From Dendrocalamus latiflorus (taxonomy: Eukaryota > Streptophyta > Magnoliopsida > Poales > Poaceae): DNA of 64,000 nucleotides. Below, in pieces: positions 12,824 to 25,659 of this stretch. Positions within the stretch are counted from its first letter, which is position 1, and each line of letters opens with the position of its first letter. The position numbers were made by a program, and so were the translations under genes. The notes under the pieces were generated by a model. That model was not told where the DNA came from. It was given only the letters and a program-made list of their open reading frames with translations, and did no database searches. The DNA is taken from contig CM029613.1 in assembly GCA_017311315.1 (NCBI GenBank), positions 932,501-996,500 of the forward strand, in the 5' to 3' direction.

Positions 12824-13379
12824 CTTTTGGCTAGGGGCGAGAAATGGATACCAATTATCCTTATTATTCGGTTACCATATTTGATAGGATATAAATACAG
12901 TATAGATTTTTATCTAATTAATATCTCTTCTATTTGTATTCAAATTCATCAAAAATATGAATGTGAATACGATTTAGATTTTTACCACCCGAAATGTTAT
13001 TTTATCAAGACTATTCGTGTTTGATGAAGCAATATACATATTTTATTGCAGTATGACTAATTAATTGGACAAGATTTTTTTAATTCAATGGGAATTCATG
13101 TTTCTTCATGTGAAGTAAATGAATTAGAATGATTAAACGTGATTGTACGAGAATAAAATATCATTAGTATATTTATACTATATAAGTTATAAGGATATCC
13201 GAATCCGACCGAATTGAGTAGATAGTTGTTTCGAATTTATATTCGTTATAATATTTGATTCGTATTCGTATTTGAAAATATTTGAATCTGTTTACGTATT
13301 TATTTATAAATACGAATACAAATACGATAAAGATACCATCCAATTTGTATTCCATCCGTTCCCAACCCCTACTTATGGC
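12824..13379. mobile_element. Non-autonomous hAT element (540 bp)
   Basis: The element spans 12832-13371. Ends are TAGGGGcgaGAAAtGGAT and the complement of TAGGGGttgGGAAcGGAT. Flanking 8-mers are CTTTTGGC (12824-12831) and CTTATGGC (13372-13379), a 7/8 match as expected for an old hAT 8-bp duplication. The inside is made of degenerate 'cgaatacgaatat' words and has no transposase. The same internal style occurs in the elements at 51.8 kb and 61.1 kb. Confidence 0.75.
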
Positions 13380-13720
13380 GCCTTGCTGGATCCCTGTAAT
13401 GTGCTGCCTTGAGAGTCACGTCAGCAGGGGCGGATCCTCCCTTCAGGTGAGCTTGGGCAGTCTCCGTCGTCGGTCGGACTACACTCCGCCCCCCTCCTCC
13501 AGAGTGAGCAGAGAACGGCGATGGAGAGCAAGCAGAGAACGACGACGATTGAAGAAACAGAGGAGGTGGATAGGCTTCGGTCTGGCCCAGGAGCCCAACT
13601 GTTCGCCCTAGGAGACGAGTAGAAGATGCGAGCAAGCAGATGGGCAGGCCGACCAAGCGAGTGAGCGAAAGCGTAGCCGAGCGCTAACCCTAGAGTGGAA
13701 GGGCCATACCAGGCCTACGA
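13380..13720. other. Intergenic, GC-rich, no gene recognised
   Basis: Mixed GC-rich sequence between the hAT element and the following repeat. Overlapping Arg/Ser-rich frames exist on both strands but resemble no family I know and look like composition effects. Confidence 0.3.
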
Positions 13721-15208
13721 TATGCTATTTGCCGACTGCTTACATGGGTTCTACCGTTGTGTAGTTCAACAAGTAGTACTCGAAAGTCCACTTCGACTCA
13801 CTCTCAACTATTGACATCAGTCTTCTTCTATAGACTTATGAAGTAGGACAACGTATTAGGCCAATTCCGATTTCTTGGTCCTGTGAATGGGCGGTAACTA
13901 TATCAATTTCATGGCACAAGATTCTAGTCCTCATACGCTTCGGGCAAAACATCCAAACAACCAATATAGCACATAACCAACCACTTGTCCAACCTCTCCC
14001 TTAACCAACATTTCTAAAATATTACTCTTGGCGAGTGATCCAACACTTTTATTCATCATACCATAATAGTTATAAATTTTGACACGTTAACTCATGACGA
14101 TAGATCATGATGTAATCAGATTATTATCAAAGATGACATATAAATAACGTACTTAAATGTATTAACTACTTAGGTAGGATCATTCAAAAGTAATTGGTAA
14201 TAAATAGTATTGGCAAATAAATAATGCAGAAATTAACCCATACATAATATAATCCAAATAATAGGAATTCAACATGATCAAGGATCGTGGCTTACCTTGC
14301 AACTCGTAGTTGGCGCTCACTCCTTCGTAGGCTTGGGGATCATCGCTTCTAGTTCCAATTGTCCCGATGACTTCCTTTCTGTAATCTAGCGTACACACAC
14401 AAATAAAACCAAATAAGCCTACTGCATAGCTATAACATTTGCAAATAAGATACTACTAAAGAAAAGAAAACAGAGCTGAAAAGCTGTCGGAAGGGACAGT
14501 CGATGAAGAATCAGTTTTGGAAAGCTTTGAATTTGAAGATGGAGGGTGAACAGTGAAAATTGAGTGGTCTAAGAGGATTTGTTAGTCTATCTGTACAGAA
14601 CTGGTTCTGATGATGACTCCAGTGATCTTCCATCGAGGAGAGGGCACTAGTATGATGGCTAGGAAGAGGGGGAACACAATGGTGATCTCAATTTTGAGGA
14701 AGAGGCAAGGGAGAGGAGGAATTTTATGGTTTTACCCGGTGGCAGCAGAGAAAAGTGAACTGTTCCGCCTGATTTTGAGGTAATGACGGCTTCGGCAACG
14801 ATGTGGTTAGGGGAAGCAAGGGAGCTAGCTGTCGATGTTGCTTTGGCTTTATAGATGCTCAAAGGCGGTAGCGCACATGGCACGAGTGGCGGAACCAAGA
14901 TTTGATTACACTCCAGGCTCAGTGATGGAATGATCTAGGCTATCTGGGCTGGACTATGAAAATATTACCCAGGCTAGACTAAATTTACACATGCTATACA
15001 TTAGATATTTTTCACACCCCGGGCTGAAGCCTACCTTGCCCAGGGTGTGGTTCCGCCCCTAAGCGCGACAAATGGCAGAGGCGCTCGTGGATCATGGGTG
15101 TCAGCGTGGACGAGAGCGCGCTCTCGTAGCGAGCCAGCGTGCGGTGCCACGGAAGTCGTTGTGCGAAGTTAAGGCGGGCATTGGTGTAGGGCCAGGGTGC
15201 GATGGTGA
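13721..15208. repeat. LTR-like repeat copy B, left part (interrupted by gypsy element)
   Basis: Sequence homologous to 1-2440: shared blocks near 14030-14110, 14210-14500 and 14610-15208. The block that reads continuously at about 1930-2020 in copy A is cut here at 15208/24384 by the gypsy element, which shows the order of insertion. No gene. Confidence 0.55.
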
Positions 15209-15213
15209 CAGCA

Positions 15214-17684
15214 TGTAACACCCCGCCCACTCTCTGGGCCAAGATGCTACCACCTCTACAACTCTTACCATTTCATCAACGTCAGCAGAATTTAAAACCA
15301 ACACGAAATTTATTTATTGTGCTGCGTTTAGTTACATCATAGCATTTTTAGCAGTTACTCTAACCTAGTAGAAGCTAAGTACTCTGACAAAGTGATACAA
15401 GAGTGCTGCTGGTTCGTGCCAGTTATCCATGTGCTACTCCAGCCCGCGCATGTCGTCCCCAACGGTCACCTAAAAAAAACATCAACAAAGCAAGGCTGAG
15501 TCCGCTGACTCAGCAAGTACATAATAGAACACTAGACACTGCCAATATAAGTAAAACATAATCCACATAAATCATCACGTTCGTTTCGTCATCCTCTTAG
15601 CCAAACATTGTCATGCCATCAATACGATGCATCATTACTCTACATGCTCTTTTGCTTTTCACATTGCAAATACCGGTACTGCGGAGTGAACACCCGTCGA
15701 TGTTCACCCATCGTGGGCCCGCCCTCATAGGCACGGGACCCCTCCACTCCCGTGGAGGCCTACCGAAGTAGGTCTTACTCAAGAGCGCTCCGGATTAGTC
15801 AACTAGCTTTACTCGTAGCTAGAGACTTTCTCACCGCCCTAACTCTTGAGTGCACATGATGAAAATGCATATGTCCATTATCATAATCATGCTCATCATT
15901 AACATCATTAGCAGGTGAGCATCGCTGCTTACCTTACTCCATCATCATTACCATCATTTTCATGCAACATCATGCCATGTAGACATCACGTTTTCATATA
16001 AGCACCATCGTATCATGAAAGCATAACATAAATTATGAAACCCACGGTCTACCGCTCTACCAAGCACTTGCCTGGTTAGCCTCGGAATGACGCGGGGACG
16101 GCTCCGACCCGGGACCTCCACCTGCGCACAAACCAACCCGTCTCAACGGCAAAATAGAAACCAGAGCTCCAACGGATATCGACGATTCTACGAGCTGACT
16201 CGACTCGAGCGTAGAATACACGGGGTCAAGGTCCTATCGCCCAGGAACCACCCCAATTTTTTTCTTTTCTTTTTCTCCTCTTTTCTTTCCTTTCTCTATT
16301 TTCTTTTCTTTCTTTTCTAATCTTTTTTTTCTCTTCTTTTCTCTTTTCTCACTTACCCGGTCGGCTCTTCTTTTCTCCCCCTTTTTTTTCCAACCCAGGC
16401 TCTCTCTCTCCTCTGTATTTCTTTCGGCCGAAGGCCTTATCCCCTCCAAGCCTCTCCCTCTCTCCTCAATCTCACCGGCCGAACGGCCTCTCCAGCGGCG
16501 CGGCGACACCCGGGCGCGCCGGCCCTCCTCACCGCTGGCTCCTCTCCGACGCCGGCTCCTCCCCACTCTCCCCCATCCCCAATCGGCCGAAATGGCCTCT
16601 CCTCCCGCCGGCCTCGCCGGGGCGGCGCGGTGGCGCAGGGCCGGCTCAGCGTCGTCGGCCCCCCAACTCACCGCCGGTAGCCCCTCCGCCGGCCTCAAGT
16701 CCGTCGCTGGCCGCCTCCCTTACCCGCCTCCTCTCTCCCCTAGTGGCTTGCGGTGCGGAGGGTCTCGGCCCAAGGAGCACCGGCGCTGGTGGCTCTTCCC
16801 AACCCAACCGACCGGCCCCAGATCCGGCCGCCCCTGCAGCACCGCCTCCATTGCGCGCACGGTGGTGGAACGCTGCCCCCTCCGGCCGGCACGGCCAACG
16901 GCCGCTGGCCGTCCTCCGCCGCCCCTCTTCAGCACCACTATTACTACTTGTTTGCTTTCTACTCTACGCGTTTTACCTCTTGCATGCTTTGTGCTGTGGC
17001 GCCGAGAATGGGAGGTGAGCTTACTTGTTTGCCGAGCTAGAAGAGAAGAATGGCGTGGATGAGGTTGAGGTTCTTGTGGCTCCTCTGGCCATCATGGTCG
17101 GCTGCTCCTTTGCGCCTGCCTCCACCTTGCCGTCATGGCCGGCTGCTCCCTCTTCTCCTCTCTGTGGTGAACTTGGAGATGTGCTTATGCTTTGGCTTCG
17201 TGGTTTGGCAGCGAGGAGTGGAGAGTACCTCTGCTGGCTTGTTCTTATCCTAACTGAGGAAAAAGCGAGGAGATAAGGCTTGGGAACTGGCCTTATAAAG
17301 GCGTGGGTGGCTGCCTTGCTTTTGTGAAAAGACCGTCATGCCCTCCCCTACCTCTCTCATTCAATTGACTGCTCTGGGGCATTTTGGGCCAATGCTATGC
17401 TGGCTTTGGGGTTTCTTTTACTACATCGGTAAGTCGGTAAAAGGTAAGCGTATGAGTTCTGCCGAATGACGAGAACCCACGTCGCGAGACGGTGCCGACT
17501 ATCCCTAGGCGGTCTGGGAACCTCTGAGGGCGCTACTCGGCTCTCTAGACGGTGCCGACCGTCCTGAGATGGTCTGGGAACCTCTGCGAGCGACACTAAA
17601 TCGACACTCTAAAAGTCGATGGGTCTGACGGCAAAACTTCCTTTATCACTATCATTTCCCATTTGCATAATTTGGGGTATTACA
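15214..17684 (-). repeat. Gypsy LTR (left; 3' LTR in element orientation)
   Basis: 2471 bp, TG...CA. Contains a polypyrimidine run (about 16257-16400) and a GC-rich block (about 16430-16950). The frames in both LTRs are duplicated because the LTRs are duplicated; none resembles a retroelement or host protein. Confidence 0.93.
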
Positions 17685-17699
17685 TTCTACCCCCCTTAA
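17685..17699 (-). other. Polypurine tract of gypsy element
   Basis: On the minus strand TTAAGGGGGGTAGAA lies immediately before the 3' LTR, the expected place for plus-strand DNA priming. Confidence 0.8.
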
Positions 17700-17759
17700 C
17701 AGAATTCGACCCCGAATTCTGGCATTCAACAATATGGACGAATGAACAAAATGCAATAA

Positions 17760-18100
17760 ACTACACAAATCATAACATTAACTCGTACCCATGGAGAACA
17801 AGTCCGGGTACTTGTCACGCATGCGAGATTCCAACTTCCATGTTGCTTCTCGCTCAGACTGATGTGCCCAAAGCACTTTAACTTACTTTATCATTTTATG
17901 CCTCAACACCTTCTCTTATTCCTCCAGTATCCGAACTGGACAGGACTCGAAGGTGAGGTCTTACTTATGCGCACCGGTTCTATCACAATCTCATGCTCTG
18001 GATCTCGCAAATACTTTCTCAACATTGACACATGAAACACATTATGCACTCCGTGAATAGACTCAATTCTCATGCCTCGGCATAAGAAAACCTCCAATCA
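17760..18100 (-). pseudogene. Decayed gypsy integrase C-terminal tail
   Basis: On the minus strand 17903-18097 encodes a segment with the motif HNVFHVSMLRKY, the well-conserved tail of plant gypsy integrases, followed by EPVRI. Further on, in another frame (about 17760-17880), the words KVLWAHQSEREATWKLE and MRDKYPDLF, typical of the same tail, continue. The frame change and the lack of everything upstream show it is a remnant. Its place next to the polypurine tract is the normal position of the pol end in Ty3/gypsy elements, which supports the superfamily call. Confidence 0.8.
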
Positions 18101-21100
18101 TTCAGGACAACACTCTCATTGCTTGCACAAAAGAGTCAACGCTACTCTTATTTGCAACAAGGAGAGCTCTTCTCTTTTACAAGAGAAGTATCACGCAACA
18201 TTCATAGAATCAACTCATTCATCCACAAACATCAACCCTTCTCCCAAAATAGAAGGAAATTTATCTCCTCACAGGAAACCATTTCATCACAATAAATTCA
18301 CTCAAAGTGGAAACCAGACAGAAACACAATCCTTATCCTAACAACCAACTTTATGCCACATATACCATACGAAATATGTCTGTTCCCCAAATCAGTCTTT
18401 TCTTTTCCAAGAAAAGAAAGCATATTCTTTTAGGCATAAGGATAACGCCTTAGCCAAAAACCACATAGACCACAAGTAAAATGTGAAAATACCGCAACTT
18501 TCCACTTAAATTCACTATCCCTCAAAGTGGCCTTGAACGAATTCCCAAATCAGGGGAACCCAAAATAATCCTTTGACTATCGATCAAACACTTCAGTCGA
18601 TAACACGAGAGATATTTTACTTCGTGTCCCATAACAATCAGTATCGATCACATCCATGCGACTAAACTCGCAAAGATAGTTCTCACTAACTCTCTTAGCA
18701 AGAACAATAGGCTCCCATGTTTCGACATATCAAAACATTCCAATTACCCATGTAATGGATTACACCCCTGACTACTTTAATTAATGGCCACCAAACACGG
18801 TGGATAAAACAAATCACACACCACTCTCAACTTCTCACATCCACAAAATAAGGTAAACTCCATTAGGATCTCATTTAACATCAAATAACTAAATCTTCCA
18901 ATAGCTCTACTTTCACTTTACCTCAACCTTTTAGCCTCTACTAGCTGTCAACAAATATGAGGCTTATAAACCAAGGTTCCCAATATTCCTCCAATAACTC
19001 TGATATTAGTATCATCCTCGATCTATGTTATTGGAATCAAGCAATCTGAACCATTAACACCTAGTGACGATTACCTCAAAACACAAGTCAGGGAAGTTCT
19101 TTCACCAAAATCTCATACTGTCATTACTACCCATGCTTTACCAACTTAAATGTGACATCAGTCACCAAAATTTCCCATAGACGCTACTAGTTGCGATAAC
19201 ACAACCGACCATCGGTTTCGCCTTTAAGGCCAATTTTTATCCCTAATCAATTTCCCACCAGGATTATGGCACAAGATCAACTCAGAACCCACACAAGTCT
19301 TTTATTATCACCCTATTACCAACATATCAACCATCTCACTCTAGATCTAGGCCTACTAGAGTTCATATTATGAATTTAGCCTTCGTTTCGAGAGCAAGGG
19401 AGTCCATTCCTTCAGCAACCCTCCAAAGGTAAGAAGTCTACCAAAATTAAACATCCAAAAACAGAATGAAATCCCAACAAATAAGACATGACTTTAGAAT
19501 GAGTTCACCACTCACTCCCCCAGAACAACTACAAAACTCCCCCAACACGAAATTCACTCTTTTAATGATGCAACGCCTAGGCAGGAGAACAATTCTCCCT
19601 GGCCATAGCGTCACATCACAACAAACACAATAGGCAATTAACACCAAGAAAATGGAGAGATGCAACAAAATCCAAATATTACTTTACCCTAGTTGACGCG
19701 CCCGGGCCCACTTTAGACTCTCAACTCAAGACAACCAAAATTACCAGTTTGGGAAATGCTCAGGACTCATTCCTGAGTACGCCTAGGAGTTCGTTCCTAG
19801 GTACGCCCAAAACTTACGCGTTCGGGAGCGCCACGGACCACTCGTCCGGGAAATCTCATATGCAGAAGTGAGGGAAGTCAGGTAGCACTCACGACACATG
19901 CATATAAATCAATCTGTGAGTCATGCGGATCTCCTACCGCACCTCCAAGCATTCATCATTGCTAGAACTGAACATGACCTCCTTCGAAGTCATGAACCCC
20001 AAATGATAATGCACGTTAAAACACAGTGTTTCTTCCAAATACCAACATAGAAACCAATTAAAATTCCTTTCCCCATAACAATGTCAAGCCCGTACCTCTT
20101 GTACTGCTTGCATAGATTAGCAAATCTCTATTTGCTAATACATAAGTCATTGCCTTTTAGTATCCCATCTTGAACCTTTCCACGGCTCACCGGATACTAT
20201 ATTCTTCCATATTTACTCTGTAATTTCATCAAACGCTACCACTTTACTATACAAAACAACGCAATCATAACAACTATCAAGCGCGCATATCACAAGATGT
20301 GGTCAAGGCGCTTTGATAAAGAGAACCCACTATCAGTAATTAATCCCATGAGCACCTAATTTCCAAGGCGCTAGTTAATCTCCGCCAGCTTAACTTCAAG
20401 GATGATCAATCATCCGGATTTCAGCACACATCATATGTATTTTCATAAACCACAATTGCTTTTAAGCATAGAATCCGTCTGTCCTACTTCCGTAGGCGTA
20501 CACATGATTTCCTACAAAATGCAGTGGCAACTCCACCAACTCATGCTTAAATATTGCCACCAAATCTCACTAGAAAATTATTAGCTTCATCCGCCAGAAT
20601 TTGAGTCTCACTCAACTCTATAACAATTCCTCTCCATTCAATTTAGCTGGAAGATTTATCCAACATTAAGATCCTCATTCTTATCCTCCCAACTAATTCC
20701 AATAGAGTTCTAACATTACATCTATTAGAATCTTCCAAAACATTGGTCATGATTATAATAATCAATCATGGTGCGGGATTAGCGGACTTAGCTTTATAAT
20801 CCTTCGCCTATTATCAATTGAAAGGATAACCCTATGAGGGATTCTCCACCAAAATAATAATTTAGCACACTTCTTAGCATGCCTGGATTGCACGATTGGC
20901 TAGTCAATTGGGACCATCATGATACCAGTCATTCCATGTGGCTCAACAGTCTAAGCAACTAAAATCACCAACTGGTTCATCAAGAATTCACATCCAACTA
21001 TTAAACAGAAATGGATATGCTGTACATAGCTAGTTCCCATGTTACTACTAAATCCTCATTGGGTTCAACTCAACTTTAATCCCACAAACATAACTAAAGT

Positions 21101-21893
21101 TAATTTACTCTCCTGGGTTCTCACAATTTTGAATACCAAGTCCTACCAACTTGTTACTTTAATCTCCATATCCCACATACGCCTAATCCAACACTTCAAC
21201 CACTATTGGATATTGCCTTCTCTAAAAAAATTGGTCTCATCATGGAAGTTACTCCAATCATTCATATAATCATAATTCTCCCAAAAACCCGATTTGCATG
21301 GAACACTCCCTACTATCGGGTATTTACCAAACAACTCAACGAGTTGCTAACCAAAGGGAACCAACTCCCCGAAATTGAAGCAAACATCACTACCTCAATG
21401 CCACAATTGGCAACATGACCAGGCCTATCCAGTGGCCACAGTCTCAGCCTTTATTGCATCGGTACACGACACAATCACGGCGAAGTCCCGTAGGACACAC
21501 AAATAACAAGTTCAAATGCTTGCTATCAACTCACAAGCATCAACGTCAAGCATTGCAAATCAACATGACTAACAGAAGCGACAATGCATTGCTTGACCCA
21601 ATCCCATCTTACTGTGCGCACGTTCGCGTTCTCTAGCTCTCGGCATCTCTGTTCAAAACAGAAAGCCAATCACATAGCTAGCCCACAACCATCCATTTCA
21701 ACAACACAACCATCCATTTCAATAGCACAGATCAACATCAAGGCTGCGAAAGCGTACATACAATAAAAGACCCATTCCCCAACCTATGGTGCACCAGTGT
21801 GTCAAATTTTAATTTAATTATTAGGCCTAAGTCAAATTTTAGTTGAATAATTAACCTAGATTGTCAAATTTCTTTACCACGGACCTAACGCCC
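18101..21893. other. Non-coding interior of the gypsy element
   Basis: 3.8 kb of A+T-rich sequence without a recognisable gag, protease, RT or RNase H frame on either strand. It appears to be non-coding filler as in large retrotransposon derivatives; short open frames are not protein-like. Confidence 0.6.
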
Positions 21894-21905
21894 GCTCTGA
21901 TACCA
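21894..21905 (-). other. Primer-binding site (tRNA-iMet) of gypsy element
   Basis: Minus strand TGGTATCAGAGC, two bases from the LTR edge; the same 12-mer occurs in the copia element at 53927. Confidence 0.9.
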
Positions 21906-21907
21906 AC

Positions 21908-24378
21908 TGTAACACCCCGCCCAATCTCTGGGCCAAGATGCTACCACCTCTACAACTCTTACCATTTCATCAACGTCAGCAGAATTTAAAACCAACACGA
22001 AATTTATTTATTGTGCTGCGTTTAGTTACATCATAGCATTTTTAGCAGTTACTCTAACCTAGTAGAAGCTAAGTACTCTGACAAAGTGATACAAGAGTGC
22101 TGCTGGTTCGTGCCAGTTATCCATGTGCTACTCCAGCCCGCGCATGTCGTCCCCAACGGTCACCTAAAAAAAACATCAACAAAGCAAGGCTGAGTCCACT
22201 GACTCAGCAAGTACATAATAGAACACTAGACACTGCCAATATAAGTAAAACATAATCCACATAAATCATCACGTTCGTTTCGTCATCCTCTTAGCCAAAC
22301 ATTGTCATGCCATCAATACGATGCATCATTACTCTACATGCTCTTTTGCTTTTCACATTGCAAATACCGGTACTGCGGAGTGAACACCCGTCGATGTTCA
22401 CCCATCGTGGGCCCGCCCTCATAGGCACGGGACCCCTCCACTCCCGTGGAGGCCTACCGAAGTAGGTCTTACTCAAGAGCGCTCCGGATTAGTCAACTAG
22501 CTTTACTCGTAGCTAGAGACTTTCTCACCGCCCTAACTCTTGAGTGCACATGATGAAAATGCATATGTCCATTATCATAATCATGCTCATCATTAACATC
22601 ATTAGCAGGTGAGCATCGCTGCTTACCTTACTCCATCATCATTACCATCATTTTCATGCAACATCATGCCATGTAGACATCACGTTTTCATATAAGCACC
22701 ATCGTATCATGAAAGCATAACATAAATTATGAAACCCACGGTCTACCGCTCTACCATGCACTTGCCTGGTTAGCCTCGGAATGACGCGGGGACGGCTCCG
22801 ACCCGGGACCTCCACCTGCGCACAAACCAACCCGTCTCAACGGCAAAATAGAAACCAGAGCTCCAACGGATATCGACGATTCTACGAGCTGACTCGACTC
22901 GAGCGTAGAATACACGGGGTCAAGGTCCTATCGCCCAGGAACCACCCCAATTTTTTTCTTTTCTTTTTCTCCTCTTTTCTTTCCTTTCTCTATTTTCTTT
23001 TCTTTCTTTTCTAATCTTTTTTTTCTCTTCTTTTCTCTTTTCTCACTTACCCGGTCGGCTCTTCTTTTCTCCCCCTTTTTTTTCCAACCCAGGCTCTCTC
23101 TCTCCTCTGTATTTCTTTCGGCCGAAGGCCTTATCCCCTCCAAGCCTCTCCCTCTCTCCTCAATCTCACCGGCCGAACGGCCTCTCCAGCGGCGCGGCGA
23201 CACCTGGGCGCGCCGGCCCTCCTCACCGCTGGCTCCTCTCCGACGCCGGCTCCTCCCCACTCTCCCCCATCCCCAATCGGCCGAAATGGCCTCTCCTCCC
23301 GCCGGCCTCGCCGGGGCGGCGCGGTGGCGCAGGGCCGGCTCAGCGTCGTCGGCCCCCCAACTCACCGCCGGTAGCCCCTCCGCCGGCCTCAAGTCCGTCG
23401 TTGGCCGCCTCCCTTACCCGCCTCCTCTCTCCCCTAGTGGCTTGCGGTGCGGAGGGTCTCGGCCCAAGGAGCACCGGCGCTGGTGGCTCTTCCCAACCCA
23501 ACCGACCGGCCCCAGATCCGGCCGCCCCTGCAGCACCGCCTCCATTGCGCGCACGGTGGTGGAACGCTGCCCCCTCCGGCCGGCACGGCCAACGGCCGCT
23601 GGCCGTCCTCCGCCGCCCCTCTTCAGCACCACTATTACTACTTGTTTGCTTTCTACTCTACGCGTTTTACCTCTTGCATGCTTTGTGCTGTGGCGCCGAG
23701 AATGGGAGGTGAGCTTACTTGTTTGCCGAGCTAGAAGAGAAGAATGGCGTGGATGAGGTTGAGGTTCTTGTGGCTCCTCTGGCCGTCATGGTCGGCTGCT
23801 CCTTTGCGCCTGCCTCCACCTTGCCGTCATGGCCGGCTGCTCCCTCTTCTCCTCTCTGTGGTGAACTTGGAGATGTGCTTATGCTTTGGCTTCGTGGTTT
23901 GGCAGCGAGGAGTGGAGAGTACCTCTGCTGGCTTGTTCTTATCCTAACTGAGGAAAAAGCGAGGAGATAAGGCTTGGGAACTGGCCTTATAAAGGCGTGG
24001 GTGGCTGCCTTGCTTTTGTGAAAAGACCGTCATGCCCTCCCCTACCTCTCTCATTCAATTGACTGCTCTGGGGCATTTTGGGCCAATGCTATGCTGGCTT
24101 TGGGGTTTCTTTTACTACATCGGTAAGTCGGTAAAAGGTAAGCGTATGAGTTCTGCCGAATGACGAGAACCCACGTCGCGAGACGGTGCCGACTATCCCT
24201 AGGCGGTCTGGGAACCTCTGAGGGCGCTACTCGGCTCTCTAGACGGTGCCGACCGTCCTGAGATGGTCTGGGAACCTCTGCGAGCGACACTAAATCGACA
24301 CTCTAAAAGTCGATGGGTCTGACGGCAAAACTTCCTTTATCACTATCATTTCCCATTTGCATAATTTGGGGTATTACA
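21908..24378 (-). repeat. Gypsy LTR (right; 5' LTR in element orientation)
   Basis: 2471 bp, same length as its partner and nearly identical; differences seen at about 21932, 22198, 22755, 23204, 23401 and 23785. Confidence 0.93.
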
Positions 24379-24383
24379 CAGCA

Positions 24384-24780
24384 TGTGGTTGGTGAGGTGG
24401 CAGAGCATCTGCGTCGAGGATGAACTGGCGAGCTGGGGCGATGTAGGAGCTAGCCTGGGAAAAGCTAGGCTGAGAGGGCATACGTGCTGGTAAAAAGAAA
24501 GAGAAAGGAAATGGGAAAAAGGTGGGCTACGGCCAGAAGGAAAAGGAGGACAAAGGAAAGAGAAGGGGGGAAGATGGCCGTGGGTCGGGCTAAAAACGGC
24601 CTCAAAGAGAGAAAAATGATTTGAGAAAATTAGGTGATTTTTGAGGATTTTTAGATAAATAAGATAGCATTTTTGGCGCACGAAACATATAAGGAGCTTA
24701 GAAAAGCAACAAATAACTCAAGAGATTTTTGCAAAAAAAAAATTTATGCATTTTTCAAATTTTTCGGTTGTCACAGGTTT
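24384..24780. repeat. LTR-like repeat copy B, right part
   Basis: Continuation of the repeat interrupted at 15208. It ends CGGTTGTCACA at 24775, so on the minus strand it starts TGTGACAACCG. Following sequence (24776-24840) resembles 25-95 of this window, which lies before copy A, hinting at rearranged or tandem arrangement of the family. Confidence 0.5.
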
Positions 24781-25630
24781 CCCCGAACAAACAAACGAGA
24801 CGACTTATTATTTGTCTTTTCAAAACGGCATATTAAAATAGACTATTCAAAACAATTTATCACATTCGATTTAATCGCCTAAACACTCACGTTAAAACTA
24901 AAACCATCTATCACAACAAATCATCGGCCTTCGCCGAAAAACCTACCCATCACCGCCCAACACTACTGCGAGCGACCCATCAGTCCATCACCGCCCAACA
25001 CCACTGCGAGCAATCATCCATCGCTGCATATGCGCGCCATCTCTCTCTCTCTCTCTACGGATCGATACACCACGACATCTCGCGTTCGGATCGCGTCCGA
25101 TCGTGCGCATCACATCTGTCAGCCTCGGCCCGGCCCAACGCAAGCGCGAACACCGCATCGGCCCCGTCCCGGGGGTCCGGTTGCCATCGTCCTATCACGG
25201 TCACGGCGCACGCGAAGCCCCCCGCCTCGTTCACACCGCCGTTGCAGGGCGCGCGCGTGCGAAATCCTTCCGAGGATCCCACTTACAGAGCGGGCCCACG
25301 CGCACGTGCCGGAGAACGCCGACGCACGCACATCAGTATGGCCGATCGACGAGTGGGCCCCACCCTAGGCCATTGACTTGACTTCACTCGTGTCCGGATC
25401 GTGTTCACGCTGGGCTTGGATCGAGTGGGGGTAGATCGCGGGTGATGTGGTCGGCTGGCACGTGCGTCGACGGGATGAGCCAGCGGTCCGCGCGTGACGA
25501 GACTCCGGCCGCTCGGAGAGAGAAGCGAGAGAGCGCCTCGTGGCACGTGACTCGCGCCCAGTTTGGCAGTTTCCAACTGTGCATGTGCAATATAATGATA
25601 TAAACTGGTGCCATATAGAAATTTTATTGA
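24781..25630. other. Intergenic, partly GC-rich
   Basis: No gene recognised. A (CT)n microsatellite lies at about 25040-25056. 25080-25560 is GC-rich with overlapping frames on both strands, none protein-like. TTGAC words near 25373-25380 could be W-boxes but are 2.2 kb from the WRKY gene. Confidence 0.3.
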
Positions 25631-25659
25631 GATAGATAAAAGAGAAAGGGAAGAGAAAA

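Larger units (their letters stand above)
15209..24383 (-). mobile_element. Full-length non-autonomous Ty3/gypsy-type LTR retrotransposon (9.2 kb)
   Basis: Two 2471-bp direct repeats (15214-17684 and 21908-24378) begin TG and end CA and are flanked by the 5-bp duplication CAGCA (15209-15213, 24379-24383). The internal region is 4223 bp. Orientation is minus: next to the right LTR the minus strand reads TGGTATCAGAGC (21894-21905), the initiator tRNA-Met primer-binding site, and next to the left LTR it has a polypurine tract. Only a decayed integrase C-terminus is recognisable inside; no gag, RT or RNase H was seen, so mobility would depend on proteins from another element. I noticed about six substitutions between the LTRs. 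Confidence 0.93.

Noticed and set aside
16234..17276. Frames of up to 156 codons in the gypsy LTR (repeated at 22928-23970)
   Set aside because: Duplicated only because the LTR is duplicated; low-complexity Arg/Glu or Ala/Pro composition, no homology recognised, and no link to gag-pol.
18101..21893. Possible gag or RT inside the gypsy element
   Set aside because: I looked on both strands for zinc-knuckle, DTGA/DSGA, and YVDD/FIDD-type words and found none in any sustained frame.
25030..25560. GC-rich block as a candidate gene
   Set aside because: Frames on both strands overlap, lack family motifs and have no exon structure; probably composition only.
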